A DNA stretch of 64,000 bases, taken from contig JBGDCZ010000004.1 in NCBI GenBank assembly GCA_048493715.1, forward strand, positions 1 to 64,000, written 5' to 3'. This DNA comes from Arsenophonus sp048493715. GTDB taxonomy: Bacteria; Pseudomonadota; Gammaproteobacteria; Enterobacterales; Enterobacteriaceae. Made by a program: the position numbers and the translations under genes. The notes under the pieces were generated by a model that saw only the letters and a program-made list of their open reading frames with translations, was not told the origin of the DNA and did no database searches. Positions 1-8,206 of the stretch are shown here, one piece after another (within the stretch, counting starts at the first letter, position 1; every line of letters starts with the position of its first letter).

Positions 1-74
1 GCGGTAGTTCAGTTGGTCAGAATACCGGCCTGTCACGCCGGGGGTCGCGGGTTCGAGCCCCGTCCGCACCGCCA
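1..74 (+). tRNA. aspT: tRNA-Asp (GTC), 5' end cut by window edge
   Basis: Cloverleaf is readable except for the first three acceptor bases, which lie before the window. Anticodon stem 25-29/37-41 encloses a 7-base loop with anticodon GTC at 32-34. The 3' acceptor strand CCGCACC (64-70) is followed by a G discriminator and encoded CCA (72-74). It sits 7 bases upstream of tRNA-Trp, the aspT-trpT arrangement of enterobacteria. Confidence 0.96.
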
Positions 75-81
75 CCTATTT

Positions 82-157
82 AGGGGCGTAGTTCAATTGG
101 TAGAGCACCGGTCTCCAAAACCGGGTGTTGGGAGTTCGAGCCTCTCCGCCCCTGCCA
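82..157 (+). tRNA. trpT: tRNA-Trp (CCA)
   Basis: Complete 76-base tRNA. Acceptor stem AGGGGCG (82-88) pairs with CGCCCCT (147-153), discriminator G, encoded CCA. Anticodon stem 108-112/120-124, anticodon CCA at 115-117. It is probably co-transcribed with the tRNA-Asp gene. Confidence 0.97.
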
Positions 158-189
158 TCTACTGGTTTATAGATAATGTTGTTAAATTT

Positions 190-220
190 CAATCACCCAG
201 CCTAATTGGTTGGGTGATTG
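190..220 (+). terminator. hairpin downstream of tRNA-Trp
   Basis: Perfect 10-bp inverted repeat, CAATCACCCA (190-199) against TGGGTGATTG (211-220), with an 11-base loop. It lies 33 bases after trpT and is placed to end the tRNA transcript, but no uridine run follows, so intrinsic termination may be weak. Confidence 0.5.
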
Positions 221-430
221 TCTATGAGCCGCACAAATTTATATTTCTAACTTGATATTCTAATTTTTAGTTTTCAAAAACTGATGGATTTTTATGTCCT
301 AACATTTTATGTGCGCTAGTTATTGGCTACCAGAAGGTAATGAACATGACTTGCACTTATTTTGAAAAAGTAAATATTTTTTGTTAATCATCGGTCATAT
401 AACTAAAAATTTTATTTTTACTATTCATAA

Positions 431-1249
431 TTAGTTATTCTGAATGGGTATTTTTATTAATTTATCAATAAACGTTGCTTGCTGATTATTTTGCAACCAA
501 ATAGCATAAATAGGTTTGCTATAGACAACTGTCGATAGTGCTTCTAATTCATGATATTCATTAAGCCAATGAGTTGGTAAAACAGCGGCAGATTGTGTTG
601 CATATAATAGCTGCCGTGCCAGATTAGCTGATGTTGTTTGTATTGTAGGAGAGATTTCAAGTAAAGAGGATTGTTTAGTGATATTGAAATCAGTAGCCCA
701 TTCAAGTTTTATGTAATTAAATTTCGGCAGGGTTAAATTTTTTCGATTTGTTATTAATTGTAATTTTATTTCACCAATAATAGTGCTTTCAAACTCATCC
801 ATTTTTGGTGGCTCGATTGCAATAAGTAAGTCAAGTTCGCGTGAATGAAGCTGTTTTACTAAAGATTGTCGGGTTGATATTCGGCATTCAAGGTGAAGTT
901 CTTTATGTTTTTGATAGATATATTGTATCCAATTAGTTAAACATCCTTCCCATAGTGATATCGTTGAGCCTATTGAAAATTCTGTGTGTAATAATTCATG
1001 TGAAATTTCTTTTTTAGCTTGTAGCCAGGTATTTATTAACGATTCAGCATAGGGAATTAAGCGTTCGCCTGCGGCAGTTAAGCGAATATTATTGCGATGA
1101 CGAGCAAATAAAATAGTACCTAGTTGAGTTTCTAGTTGGCGTATTCGAAAACTTACTGCTGATTGTGTTAGGTATAATGATTCGGCTGCCCGACCAAAAT
1201 GTCGGGTTTTGCTAACTTCTAAAAAAGTTTTTAATAATTTAGTATCCAC
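431..1249 (-). CDS. hdfR: LysR-type regulator HdfR
   Basis: LysR-family transcription factor. In E. coli HdfR represses the flagellar master operon flhDC and activates gltBD. The N-terminus (MDTKLLKTFLEVSKTRHFGR) and winged helix-turn-helix (about residues 1-60, with AAESLYLTQSAVSFRIRQLE) match HdfR almost exactly; the effector domain follows, and the C-terminus retains the family YAIWLQN block. I choose the GTG at 1249-1247: it gives the family N-terminus and has a good TGGAG ribosome site a few bases upstream. The in-frame TTG four codons earlier lies in that ribosome site. Length 272 aa against about 279 in E. coli. Divergent from maoP, as in E. coli. Confidence 0.93.
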   Translation of the reverse strand: MDTKLLKTFLEVSKTRHFGRAAESLYLTQSAVSFRIRQLETQLGTILFARHRNNIRLTAAGERLIPYAESLINTWLQAKKEISHELLHTEFSIGSTISLWEGCLTNWIQYIYQKHKELHLECRISTRQSLVKQLHSRELDLLIAIEPPKMDEFESTIIGEIKLQLITNRKNLTLPKFNYIKLEWATDFNITKQSSLLEISPTIQTTSANLARQLLYATQSAAVLPTHWLNEYHELEALSTVVYSKPIYAIWLQNNQQATFIDKLIKIPIQNN

Positions 1250-1367
1250 AACAATCTCCAAAATTTTTAATCTTAACGATTTAAATGTTTTGTTTTACAG
1301 AATGCATTTGCTAACTAATACTCCGCGCCATAATGAGTATGACATTAGAGAGGTAGGAGTGTGTTAA

Positions 1368-1706
1368 ATGGCAGAAAGCTTTATCACGACTAATCGTTTT
1401 TTTGATAATAAAAATTATCCTCGAGGTTTTTCTCGTCATGGTGATTTCACCATTAAAGAAGCTCAGTTGTTAGAACGTTGCGGTCAGGCTTTCAATGAAC
1501 TTGATTTAGGTAAGCGTCAACCCCAGACAGAAGAAGAAAAACTTTTTGTTGCTATGTGTCGTGGTGAACGCGAACCTGTGACACCAGAAGAAAAAGTATG
1601 GTCTAAGTATATGACTTGTATTAGCCAACCTAGGCGTTTTCACACCTTATCTGGGGGTAAACCACAACTGGATCCCTCGGAAGACTATACCGACACTGAT
1701 GATTAA
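1368..1706 (+). CDS. maoP: MaoP (YifE), Ori macrodomain organisation protein
   Basis: 112-aa DUF413 protein matching E. coli MaoP (formerly YifE) over its whole length: N-terminal ITTNRFFDNKNYPRGFSRHG, central EEEKLFVAMCRGEREPVTPE, and acidic C-terminus ending in YTDTDD. In E. coli it acts with the cis site maoS to restrict DNA mobility in the Ori macrodomain. The start has a nearby purine-rich ribosome site (GAGAGGTAGGAG) about 10 bases upstream. Divergent from hdfR; a bidirectional hairpin terminator follows. I did not identify maoS. Conservation here in a decaying region suggests it is under selection. Confidence 0.95.
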   Translation: MAESFITTNRFFDNKNYPRGFSRHGDFTIKEAQLLERCGQAFNELDLGKRQPQTEEEKLFVAMCRGEREPVTPEEKVWSKYMTCISQPRRFHTLSGGKPQLDPSEDYTDTDD

Positions 1707-1724
1707 TATCATCATAGATCTAAA

Positions 1725-1750
1725 AAAGGGGTTTAATACCCCTTTATTAT
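1725..1750. terminator. bidirectional terminator between maoP and comM
   Basis: Inverted repeat AAAGGGGT (1725-1732) / ACCCCTTT (1738-1745) with a 5-base loop. It has an A-run on the left and T-rich sequence on the right, so it can serve both convergent genes. Confidence 0.85.
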
Positions 1751-3274
1751 TCAATTTGTTTTTGTAACTGAATAAGTAGCTTATCCATGCTAAGATAGCT
1801 AATTGATTCAATAATATCAATTTTTTGAATTTGTTGTTGCTGTTTTAAGTCAACGATGGTCCGTGAAACTTTTAGTATCCGATATCCTAAGCTCTGATTG
1901 AAAGGCCAAGTTTATTTAATGTTGTTTCTAAAAACAGACCGTGACTCGGTTTTAGTTTACAAAATAATGAAGTTTCTTTGCTATTTAGTTTTGCATTAAT
2001 TTTACCTGAACCTTCAATTTGTTGTTTTCTTGCTTGTATTACTCGTCGTTTTATATCGTTACTTGTTTCATTTGTACGAATGGAATGACCTAATGTACCT
2101 AGAGGTAAAATAGGTACCTCAATGGAGAGATCGAAACGGTCTAAGAATGGTCCGGATACTTTGGCTAAATAACGTAGAATTTGTTTTGTGTTGAGCGATT
2201 ATATATGCTTTTATAGTGGCCCATAACACTGGGGTTTAAGGCGGCAATAAGTTGAATATTAGCAGGAAAATGGACTTTAGCTTTTGCTCTTGAAATTATT
2301 ATTTCACCAGATTCTAGTGGTTCCCTAAGTTCGTCAAGTACTTTTCGTTCAAATTCTGCCAGCTCATCAAGAAATAAAATACCATTATGAGCTAGTGATA
2401 TTTCCCCAGGTTTAGGTGTAAGCTGCTACCACCAAGCAATGCTGCCAAGAAGCACTGTGATGAGGTGCTCTAAATGGCCGTTTAAGTCATTTCTCTTTAC
2501 CAAATGACGTCTCACATAAACTTTTTATTGAAGCTATCTCTAGCGCTTCTTGATTGGTTAAATCAGGTAAGATAGTAATTAAGCGGTTAGCTAGCATGGT
2601 TTTGCCTGTGCCTGGTGGACCAAGCAATAAAAGATTATGTCCTCCTGCTGCTGTGATCTCTAATGCACGCTTGGCATGTTCTTGACAGATAATATTGTTG
2701 ATATCTGTTATGTTATGAGTTTTATGGCTAGAAATAGGTATTTCTTGATTGTGAAGTAAGGTATTTTAATCATGTAAAAAATGATAAACAGTTAATAGAT
2801 GCTCACAAAAATAGACACTTTCGGTTGGTAATAAATTTAATTCATTTGCGTTTTCTATCGAGGTAATCAATTTACGTTGATTCTTTAATGCAGCTTGCGC
2901 TGCTGTTATTACTCCTGTTATTCGACGAATTTGACCAGAAGGTGCTAATTTGCCAAGGAATTCATAGTGATTTAATTTTATTGATATGATTTGTTCCGAT
3001 GCAGCAAAATGGTAAGGGCGATAGCCAGATCATAGCGTCCACCTTCTTTTGGTAGATCGGCGGGTGCTAAACTGATGGTTATTCTTTTAGATGTATACTG
3101 AAACCTACTATTTATTAAAGCACTTCTGGTACGATCTCGTGCTTCTTTGACGGTGGTCTCTGGCAAACCGACTAGAGTTAGTTCAGGTAGGCCATTACTA
3201 ATGTGTGCTTCAACTTTTACCCGTGGGGCATTCATGCCGATTGAAGCTCTGGTGTAGATAACAGCTAGTGCCAT
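1747..3274 (-). pseudogene. comM: comM (yifB) pseudogene, Mg-chelatase-like AAA+ helicase
   Basis: Decayed copy of ComM/YifB (about 506 aa in E. coli), a AAA+ branch-migration helicase needed for natural transformation in competent relatives. The N-terminus (2978-3274, MALAVIYTRASIGMNAPRVK) is open for 98 aa and then frameshifts after the codons for LTIL. Other-frame pieces follow: LAASEQ, then HAKRALEITAAGGHNLLLLG with a Walker A GPPGTGKTMLANRL near 2640-2590, then NGILFLDELAEFERK near 2400-2340, then AALNPS. The C-terminus SYLSMDKLLIQLQKQIE ends at a TAA at 1747-1749. Several frameshifts and in-frame stops; surely non-functional. Convergent with maoP, as in E. coli. Confidence 0.93.
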
Positions 3275-3690
3275 ATTTCCTCCCTAAAATGTCTTGTTAC
3301 TATTCTTTTGGTCAGTAAATTAGGCACAACTATGTTTTGTTGAGTATACGAAGATAATTAGAAAAGTATCAGAAATTTTTACTTTTATTGCAGTTTTTTA
3401 GAGCAGTGGCGACGTTATTGATGATGAAAATCGCTATTAATTATCTGTAATCATATGCATTACAATCAATGTTTAATCAAAAATAAACTGTAGTTAATGA
3501 TTTTATGTAAAATTAAAAAATTTAATTTTATAGTTATTTTTATTGAATTATTTATAATTTATAGTTTTTTGTTTTTATTATTTTTAATTTTCTGTAATAT
3601 TGTTCATTCTGAGTTTAATTTTTTGAGTTTAATAGTAATTTTTTATTTTTCGATAAAAAATAAAATAAGTATTGCTAAATCAGCATCAAC
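3275..3690. other. AT-rich intergenic region between comM and ilvL
   Basis: About 415 bases, strongly AT-rich. The comM upstream region and the ilvLGMEDA promoter should lie here. I do not see a promoter I would assign with confidence. A 66-codon open frame at 3497-3697 encodes low-complexity Phe/Ile/Leu-rich sequence and looks like a by-product of base composition. Confidence 0.5.
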
Positions 3691-3732
3691 ATGTTAGCTC
3701 TAAATAATTTATCAAGATCAAAAACAAATATT

Positions 3733-3840
3733 ATGGCGAATGTGTTTGCCCTAGTAATTAACCTAATTATTGTGAGCGTAGTGGTGGTTATCCCTATCCC
3801 ACTGTGCGGGGCAGCACTTTGGCGAAGAAAAGCAGAATAA
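3733..3840 (+). CDS. ilvL: IlvL leader peptide of the ilv attenuator
   Basis: 35-codon leader peptide: a Val/Leu/Ile-rich stretch (about residues 4-20, including VSVVVVIP) followed by PLCGAALWRRKAE, the signature of enterobacterial IlvL. In the family, ribosome stalling at Leu, Val and Ile codons controls formation of the terminator just downstream. An in-frame ATG also exists at 3691, 14 codons earlier; neither start has a strong ribosome site, and I prefer 3733 because it gives the usual length. It precedes an ilvG that can no longer be expressed correctly, so it is probably a relic, though its reading frame is still intact. Confidence 0.85.
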   Translation: MANVFALVINLIIVSVVVVIPIPLCGAALWRRKAE

Positions 3841-3864
3841 CTAACTAGCCAGATTCCACAAGAA

Positions 3865-3892
3865 CCCCGCACCGAAAGGAGCGGTTTTTTTT
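3865..3892 (+). terminator. ilv operon attenuator terminator
   Basis: Stem CCGCACC (3867-3873) and GGAGCGG (3878-3884) around a GAAA tetraloop, with one A-A mismatch, followed by eight T residues (3885-3892). It begins 25 bases after the ilvL stop. It still looks like a working intrinsic terminator, although the adjacent ilvG is inverted. Confidence 0.85.
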
Positions 3893-3915
3893 AGCGTTAA
3901 ATTTGAGTTAGTTAC

Positions 3916-4525
3916 CATACCTAAATAATGAGGATCATCGGCTGTGACGGCACCTAGGCCTTTTAAGGTAGAAACCGTGGGTAATCCTGATATAGCAATA
4001 AAATTCCTTAACTCAGAAACTGCGCCTGACGTACCACCACCACCCACGTACAAAATAGGCTGTTTCGCCTGCTCCATAATTTCACATGCGATTGCCAACT
4101 GATGAGTAGAATAAAACGTTTTTTGTTTAGCTGGCATACAATAGGGGCGCACATGTGTTGGCTATAACTGTATATCTTTTGGGATATCAATTAAAACGGG
4201 TCCAGGGCGACCCGTTGTTGCAATACTGAAAGCCTCAGTAACAACCTGTGGCAAAATCTCGCCAGAATCCACTAAAAAACTATGCTTGGTACAAGCAAAA
4301 AGACTTAAAACATCAACTTCCTGAAATAGACTCCTGGCTTATTACTTGCCCTTGCGTAACCAATTGCAGCCATAACAGCAACTTGCTCATGACGACATAA
4401 TAAATGTTCTAAATCAATATCATACAAAGCGTCATAGACAGGCATAATAGCACCTCCTGGATAACCAAAATCTTCTTAACCCCTTGGTTAATTAATGCCT
4501 GAACTGACCATTGTGCTCCATTCAT
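3916..4525 (-). pseudogene. ilvG: inverted 5' half of ilvG (acetolactate synthase II large subunit)
   Basis: Read on the minus strand from the ATG at 4525 this is the start of IlvG: MNGAQWSVQALINQGVKKI with a GGAG ribosome site upstream. A frameshift follows at about codon 20, then YPGGAIMPVYDAL in another frame, and a deletion of about 40 codons that removes the CIATSGPGATN to GTDA part of the family. The piece continues through QPILYVGGGGTSGAVSELRN and STLKGLGAVTADDPHYLGM, where IlvG similarity stops exactly at 3916. Beyond that the frame runs into the reverse of the attenuator. The rest of ilvG is on the plus strand from 4584, so this segment has been inverted in place. Confidence 0.93.
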
Positions 4526-4583
4526 TATTTTTACTCCAGCAACCTTTTTTATTTGTCTATTTTCCAAATTCTCACCGGTAAGC

Positions 4584-5481
4584 ATGCATGGTAATAAAGC
4601 GGCAAATTTTGCTGTGCAAGAATGTGATTTATTGTTGGTGGTAGGAGCAAGGTTCGATGATCGTGTGACAGGTAAATTGAATACATTCGCCCCTAATGCC
4701 AAAGTAATCCATTTAGATATTGATCACGCTGAATTGAATAAACTGCGCCAGGCACATGTCTCTTGTACACGGTGATGCAAAACTATTGTTACCGCAATTA
4801 GTTCGACCATTAAATATCGCATCATGGCAAGCAAAAGTGAGAGTGTTGAAAAGAGAGTATGGGTGGAATTATCACCATATAGGAGAAACTATCTATGCAC
4901 CGGCTTTGTTAAAACAGATCTCAGAACGTATGCATGTTGATACGATTGTCACAAAAGATGTTGGACAACATCATATGTGGACGGCGTAGTATATGACATT
5001 TCGCGCACCAGAGGATTTCATTACCTCAATTGGATTAGGATCGATGGGTTTTGGTATTCCAGCTGCCATTGGTGCTCAGTTAGCTCGCCCTAATGCGGCC
5101 GTTATCTGTATTTCTGGTGATGGTTCTTTCATGATGAATATTCAGGAGTTGGCCACCATAAAGCGTAAACAATTACCGATCAAAATTGTGCTTATTGATA
5201 ACCAACGTTTGGGCATGGTACGCCAGTGGCAAGATTTATTTTTTCAACAACGCTATAGTGAAACGTATTTAACAGATAATCCAGATTTTATTGCATTAGC
5301 TGCATCATTCAATATTACCGGTCCGTATTACTCATAAATCACAAATTGATGATGCATTGGATAGGTTATTCGTTATGTAGGCCCTTATTTGTTACAGGTA
5401 TCTGTTGATCAATTAGAAAATGTTTGGCTGTTGGTTCCACCGGGGGCAAACAACGAAAAAATGATGGAGAAACCTTTATGA
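4584..5481 (+). pseudogene. ilvG: 3' half of ilvG, frameshifted and interrupted
   Basis: Resumes IlvG at MHGNKAANFAVQECDLLLVV, immediately after the point where the inverted half stops. A one-base frameshift follows RQAHV (about 4755). An amber TAG (4987-4989) stands where the family has Gln in the MWTA-YMTFRAPEDF block. The thiamine-diphosphate region GDGSFMMNIQELATIKRKQL is intact, and further frameshifts follow SFNITG. The last codons end at TGA 5479-5481, overlapping the ilvM ATG. No full acetolactate synthase can be made from this locus. Confidence 0.94.
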
Positions 5482-5708
5482 AACAATATTTATTGAATAT
5501 AGAGGCGCGCTTTCGACCAGAGATTTTAGAGCGTATTTTACGGGTTACTCGCCATCGAGGTTTTCAGGTTAACACAATGAGTATGAGCCAGGCATTGGAT
5601 GAGAGTAACGTTAGCATTGAAATAACAGTTAATAGTCAGCGTCCACTGAGTCTTCTCTATTCACAATTAACTAAGTTGGTAGATGTTTTTGATGTTGAAA
5701 TCAAGTAA
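5478..5708 (+). CDS. ilvM: IlvM, acetolactate synthase II regulatory subunit
   Basis: 76-aa ACT-domain small subunit of acetolactate synthase isozyme II (87 aa in E. coli; the shorter length is a missing C-terminal tail). The conserved block EARFRPEILERILRVTRHRG at about residues 9-28 and the TKLVDVFDVEI end are clear. I take the ATG at 5478, which overlaps the ilvG stop as in the family. The frame is intact, but the catalytic partner IlvG is destroyed, so this is likely an orphan awaiting decay unless another large subunit is encoded elsewhere. Confidence 0.85.
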   Translation: MKQYLLNIEARFRPEILERILRVTRHRGFQVNTMSMSQALDESNVSIEITVNSQRPLSLLYSQLTKLVDVFDVEIK

Positions 5709-5748
5709 CAAGCTGCCAAACAATCAATCAGTAATATAAGGTAAAAAA

Positions 5749-6677
5749 ATGACAAAAAATACAGATTATATTTGGTTCAACGGTAAAATGGTGCCCTGGG
5801 GGCAGAGGCAAAGATACATGTAATGTCTCACTCTTTACATTATGGCATATCGGTTTTTGAAGGAATTCGTTGTTATCAATCTTATCAAGGCCCAGTAGTT
5901 TTTCGCCATCGTGAACATATGCAGCGTCTACATGATTCAGCAAAAATTTACCGCTTGCCTTCAAGCCAAAGCGTTGATGAATTAATGGAAGCTTGTCACG
6001 AAACAATTCGTAAGAATAAGTTAGTGAGTGGCTATATTAGACCGTTAGTTTTTATTGGTGATTTTGGTATGGGAGTGAGTCCACCACCGGGTTATAAAAC
6101 TGATGTTATTATTGCCGTTTTTCCATGGAGCACGTATCTGGGTGAAAAAGCACTAGAGCAAGGTATTGATGCGATGGTTTCGTCTTGGCATCATGCAGCA
6201 CCAAACACGATCCCGACAGCTGCTAAAGCAGCTGGTAATTATCTATCTTCTTTACTAGTAGGCAGTGAAGCACGACGCCATGGCTATCAAGAAGGAATCG
6301 CGTTAGATATTAGCGGTTATATTTCGGAAGGTGCTGGTGAGAACTTGTTTGAAGTTAAGGATGATGTCCTCTTTACACCGCCAGTTACTTCATCAGCGCT
6401 ACCAGGCATCACACGTGATGCGATTATCAAGTTAGCCACTGAATTGGGCTTTGAAGTCCACGAATAGATATTATCACGTAAATCGTTGTATCTGGCGGAT
6501 GAAATTTTTATGACCGGTACTGCCGCTGAGATTACGCCGGTTCGTACTGTTGATGGTATTCAAGTTGGTATTGGTCATTGTGGCCCAGTGACCAAACGTA
6601 TTCAGCAAGCTTTTTTTGGTTTATTTGATGGTTCGACAAGAGATAAATGGGATTGGTTAGATCCTGTCAATAGTTAA
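5749..6677 (+). pseudogene. ilvE: ilvE pseudogene, branched-chain aminotransferase
   Basis: Begins MTKNTDYIWFNGKMVPWG and then frameshifts in a G-run (about 5800); the correct frame resumes as KIHVMSHSLHYGISVFEGIR. The PLP-lysine region AAGNYLSSLLVG and GYQEGIALDISGYISEGAGEN remain. An amber TAG at 6465-6467 replaces the Gln of the E-Q-[IV]-LSR block, after which SLYLADEIFMTGTAAEITPV continues to the natural end. A -1 frameshift plus an internal stop make it non-functional. IlvE normally transaminates the keto acids of Ile, Val and Leu. Confidence 0.93.
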
Positions 6678-6739
6678 TTAAAATTCGTTAATGTTTATTG
6701 GCGACTGAATATCGTCAATTTTATACCAAGGGAGCACAG

Positions 6740-8186
6740 ATGCCAAAATATCGTTCTGCTACAACTGTCAATGGTCCTACACATGGCTGGTGCAAGAGCT
6801 CTTTGGTGGGCAACAGGAATGACCGACATTGATTTTGGTAAGCCAATTATTGCGGTTATCAATTCATTTACTCAGTTCGTCCCCGGTCACATACATCTAC
6901 GTGATCTGGGTGCGTTGGTTGCTAAATAGATAGAAGCAGTTGGTGGGGTTGCAAAAGAGTTTAATACTTTTGCGGTTGGTGATGGAATTGCTATGGGCCA
7001 TGGCGGTATGTTGTATGCTCTACCCTCGCGTGAGCTTATTACTGATTCAGTTAAATATATGGTTAATGCCCATTGTGCCGATGTGATGGTTTGTATTTCT
7101 AATTGTGACAAAATTACACCAGCAATGTTGATGGCAGCGTTGCGGTTAAATATTCCCGTTATTTTTGTCTCTGGTGGTCCGATGGAGGCAGGAAAAAGCA
7201 AACTTTCTACTCAAATTATTAAACTCGATTTGGTCGATGCCATGATCAAAAGTGCAGATCCAACTGTGAGTGATAAAGAAAGTGCACAAATTGAACGTTC
7301 GGCTTGCCCAACCTGTGGCTCTTACTCAGGCATGTTTACTGCTAATTCAATAAACTGTTTGACGGAGGTTTTAGGATCATCTTTGGCGGGCAATGGTTCT
7401 TTACTGGCGCCGCATGCTGATCGTAAACAACTTTTCTTGGATGAGGGTAAACGTATTGTTGAGATCACTAAAAAATATTATGAACAAGATGATGAAAGTG
7501 TTTTGCCACGTAATATTAATATTGCCCCCAAAGCTGCATTTGAAAATGTGATGACACTCGATATTCCAATGGGAGGCTCCACTAATACGGTATTGCATCT
7601 ATTAGCGGCAGTGCAAGAAGTGGAAGTTGATTTTAGCTTGGCTGATATTGATCGTTTATCACGTAAAGTACCTCATTTATGTAAGGTTGCACCGAGTACT
7701 AGCAAATATCATATGGAAGATGTTCACCAAGCAGGTGGGGTGATCGCTATTTTGGGCGGTAAGATTGTGGCTGGTGACGTGGTGGTTATTCGTTATGAAG
7801 GACTAAGAGGAGGACCAGGTATGTAGGAAATGCTTTATCCAACTTCCTATCTCAAATCGATGGGATTAGCTAGTCGCTATGCATTAATTACTGATGGTCG
7901 TTTTTCTGGTGGTAGTTCAGGATTATCGATTGGCCATATTTCACCAGAAGCAGCAAGTGATGGTTTGATTGGATTGATTGAAGATGGTGATGTTATTGAT
8001 ATTCCTGCTCGTAGGATTGCCTTAAATATTGATGAGGCAATATTACATCAACGTAAGCAATCTGAATTAGCGTGTGGTAACAAGGCTTGGACACTAAGCA
8101 ATCGTGAGCGTGCAGTTTCTTTTGCCTTACGTGCTTATGCTGCATTGGCAACAAGTGCTGATAAGGGTACGGTGCGCGATAGATAA
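6740..8186 (+). pseudogene. ilvD: ilvD pseudogene, dihydroxy-acid dehydratase
   Basis: Starts MPKYRSATTVNG, then frameshifts within about 15 codons. An amber TAG at 6927-6929 replaces Gln in LVA[KE]QIEA. The middle is well preserved, including the iron-sulfur cysteine motifs VCISNCDKITP and ACPTCGSYSGMF. Near 7749-7760 about 120 codons of the family are missing: HMEDVHQAGGVIAILGG runs straight into KIVAGDVVVIRYEG. A second amber TAG at 7824-7826 again replaces Gln (GGPGM-Q-EMLYP). The rest runs to a TAA at 8186. Four independent lesions; not functional. Confidence 0.94.
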
Positions 8187-8206
8187 AGCGAAACTGGGAG
8201 GATAAA

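Noticed and set aside
13..255. 80-codon open frame across the two tRNA genes
   Set aside because: It overlaps tRNA-Asp and tRNA-Trp completely; the peptide is a by-product of tRNA sequence.
3497..3697. 66-codon hydrophobic frame upstream of ilvL
   Set aside because: Phe/Ile/Leu-rich low-complexity sequence in very AT-rich DNA, no ribosome site, no recognisable family.
3893..4600. Phase-variable invertible switch controlling ilvG
   Set aside because: The flanking inverted repeats are only seven bases, no recombinase is near, and both halves carry other inactivating lesions, so a functional switch is unlikely; kept only as an inversion finding.
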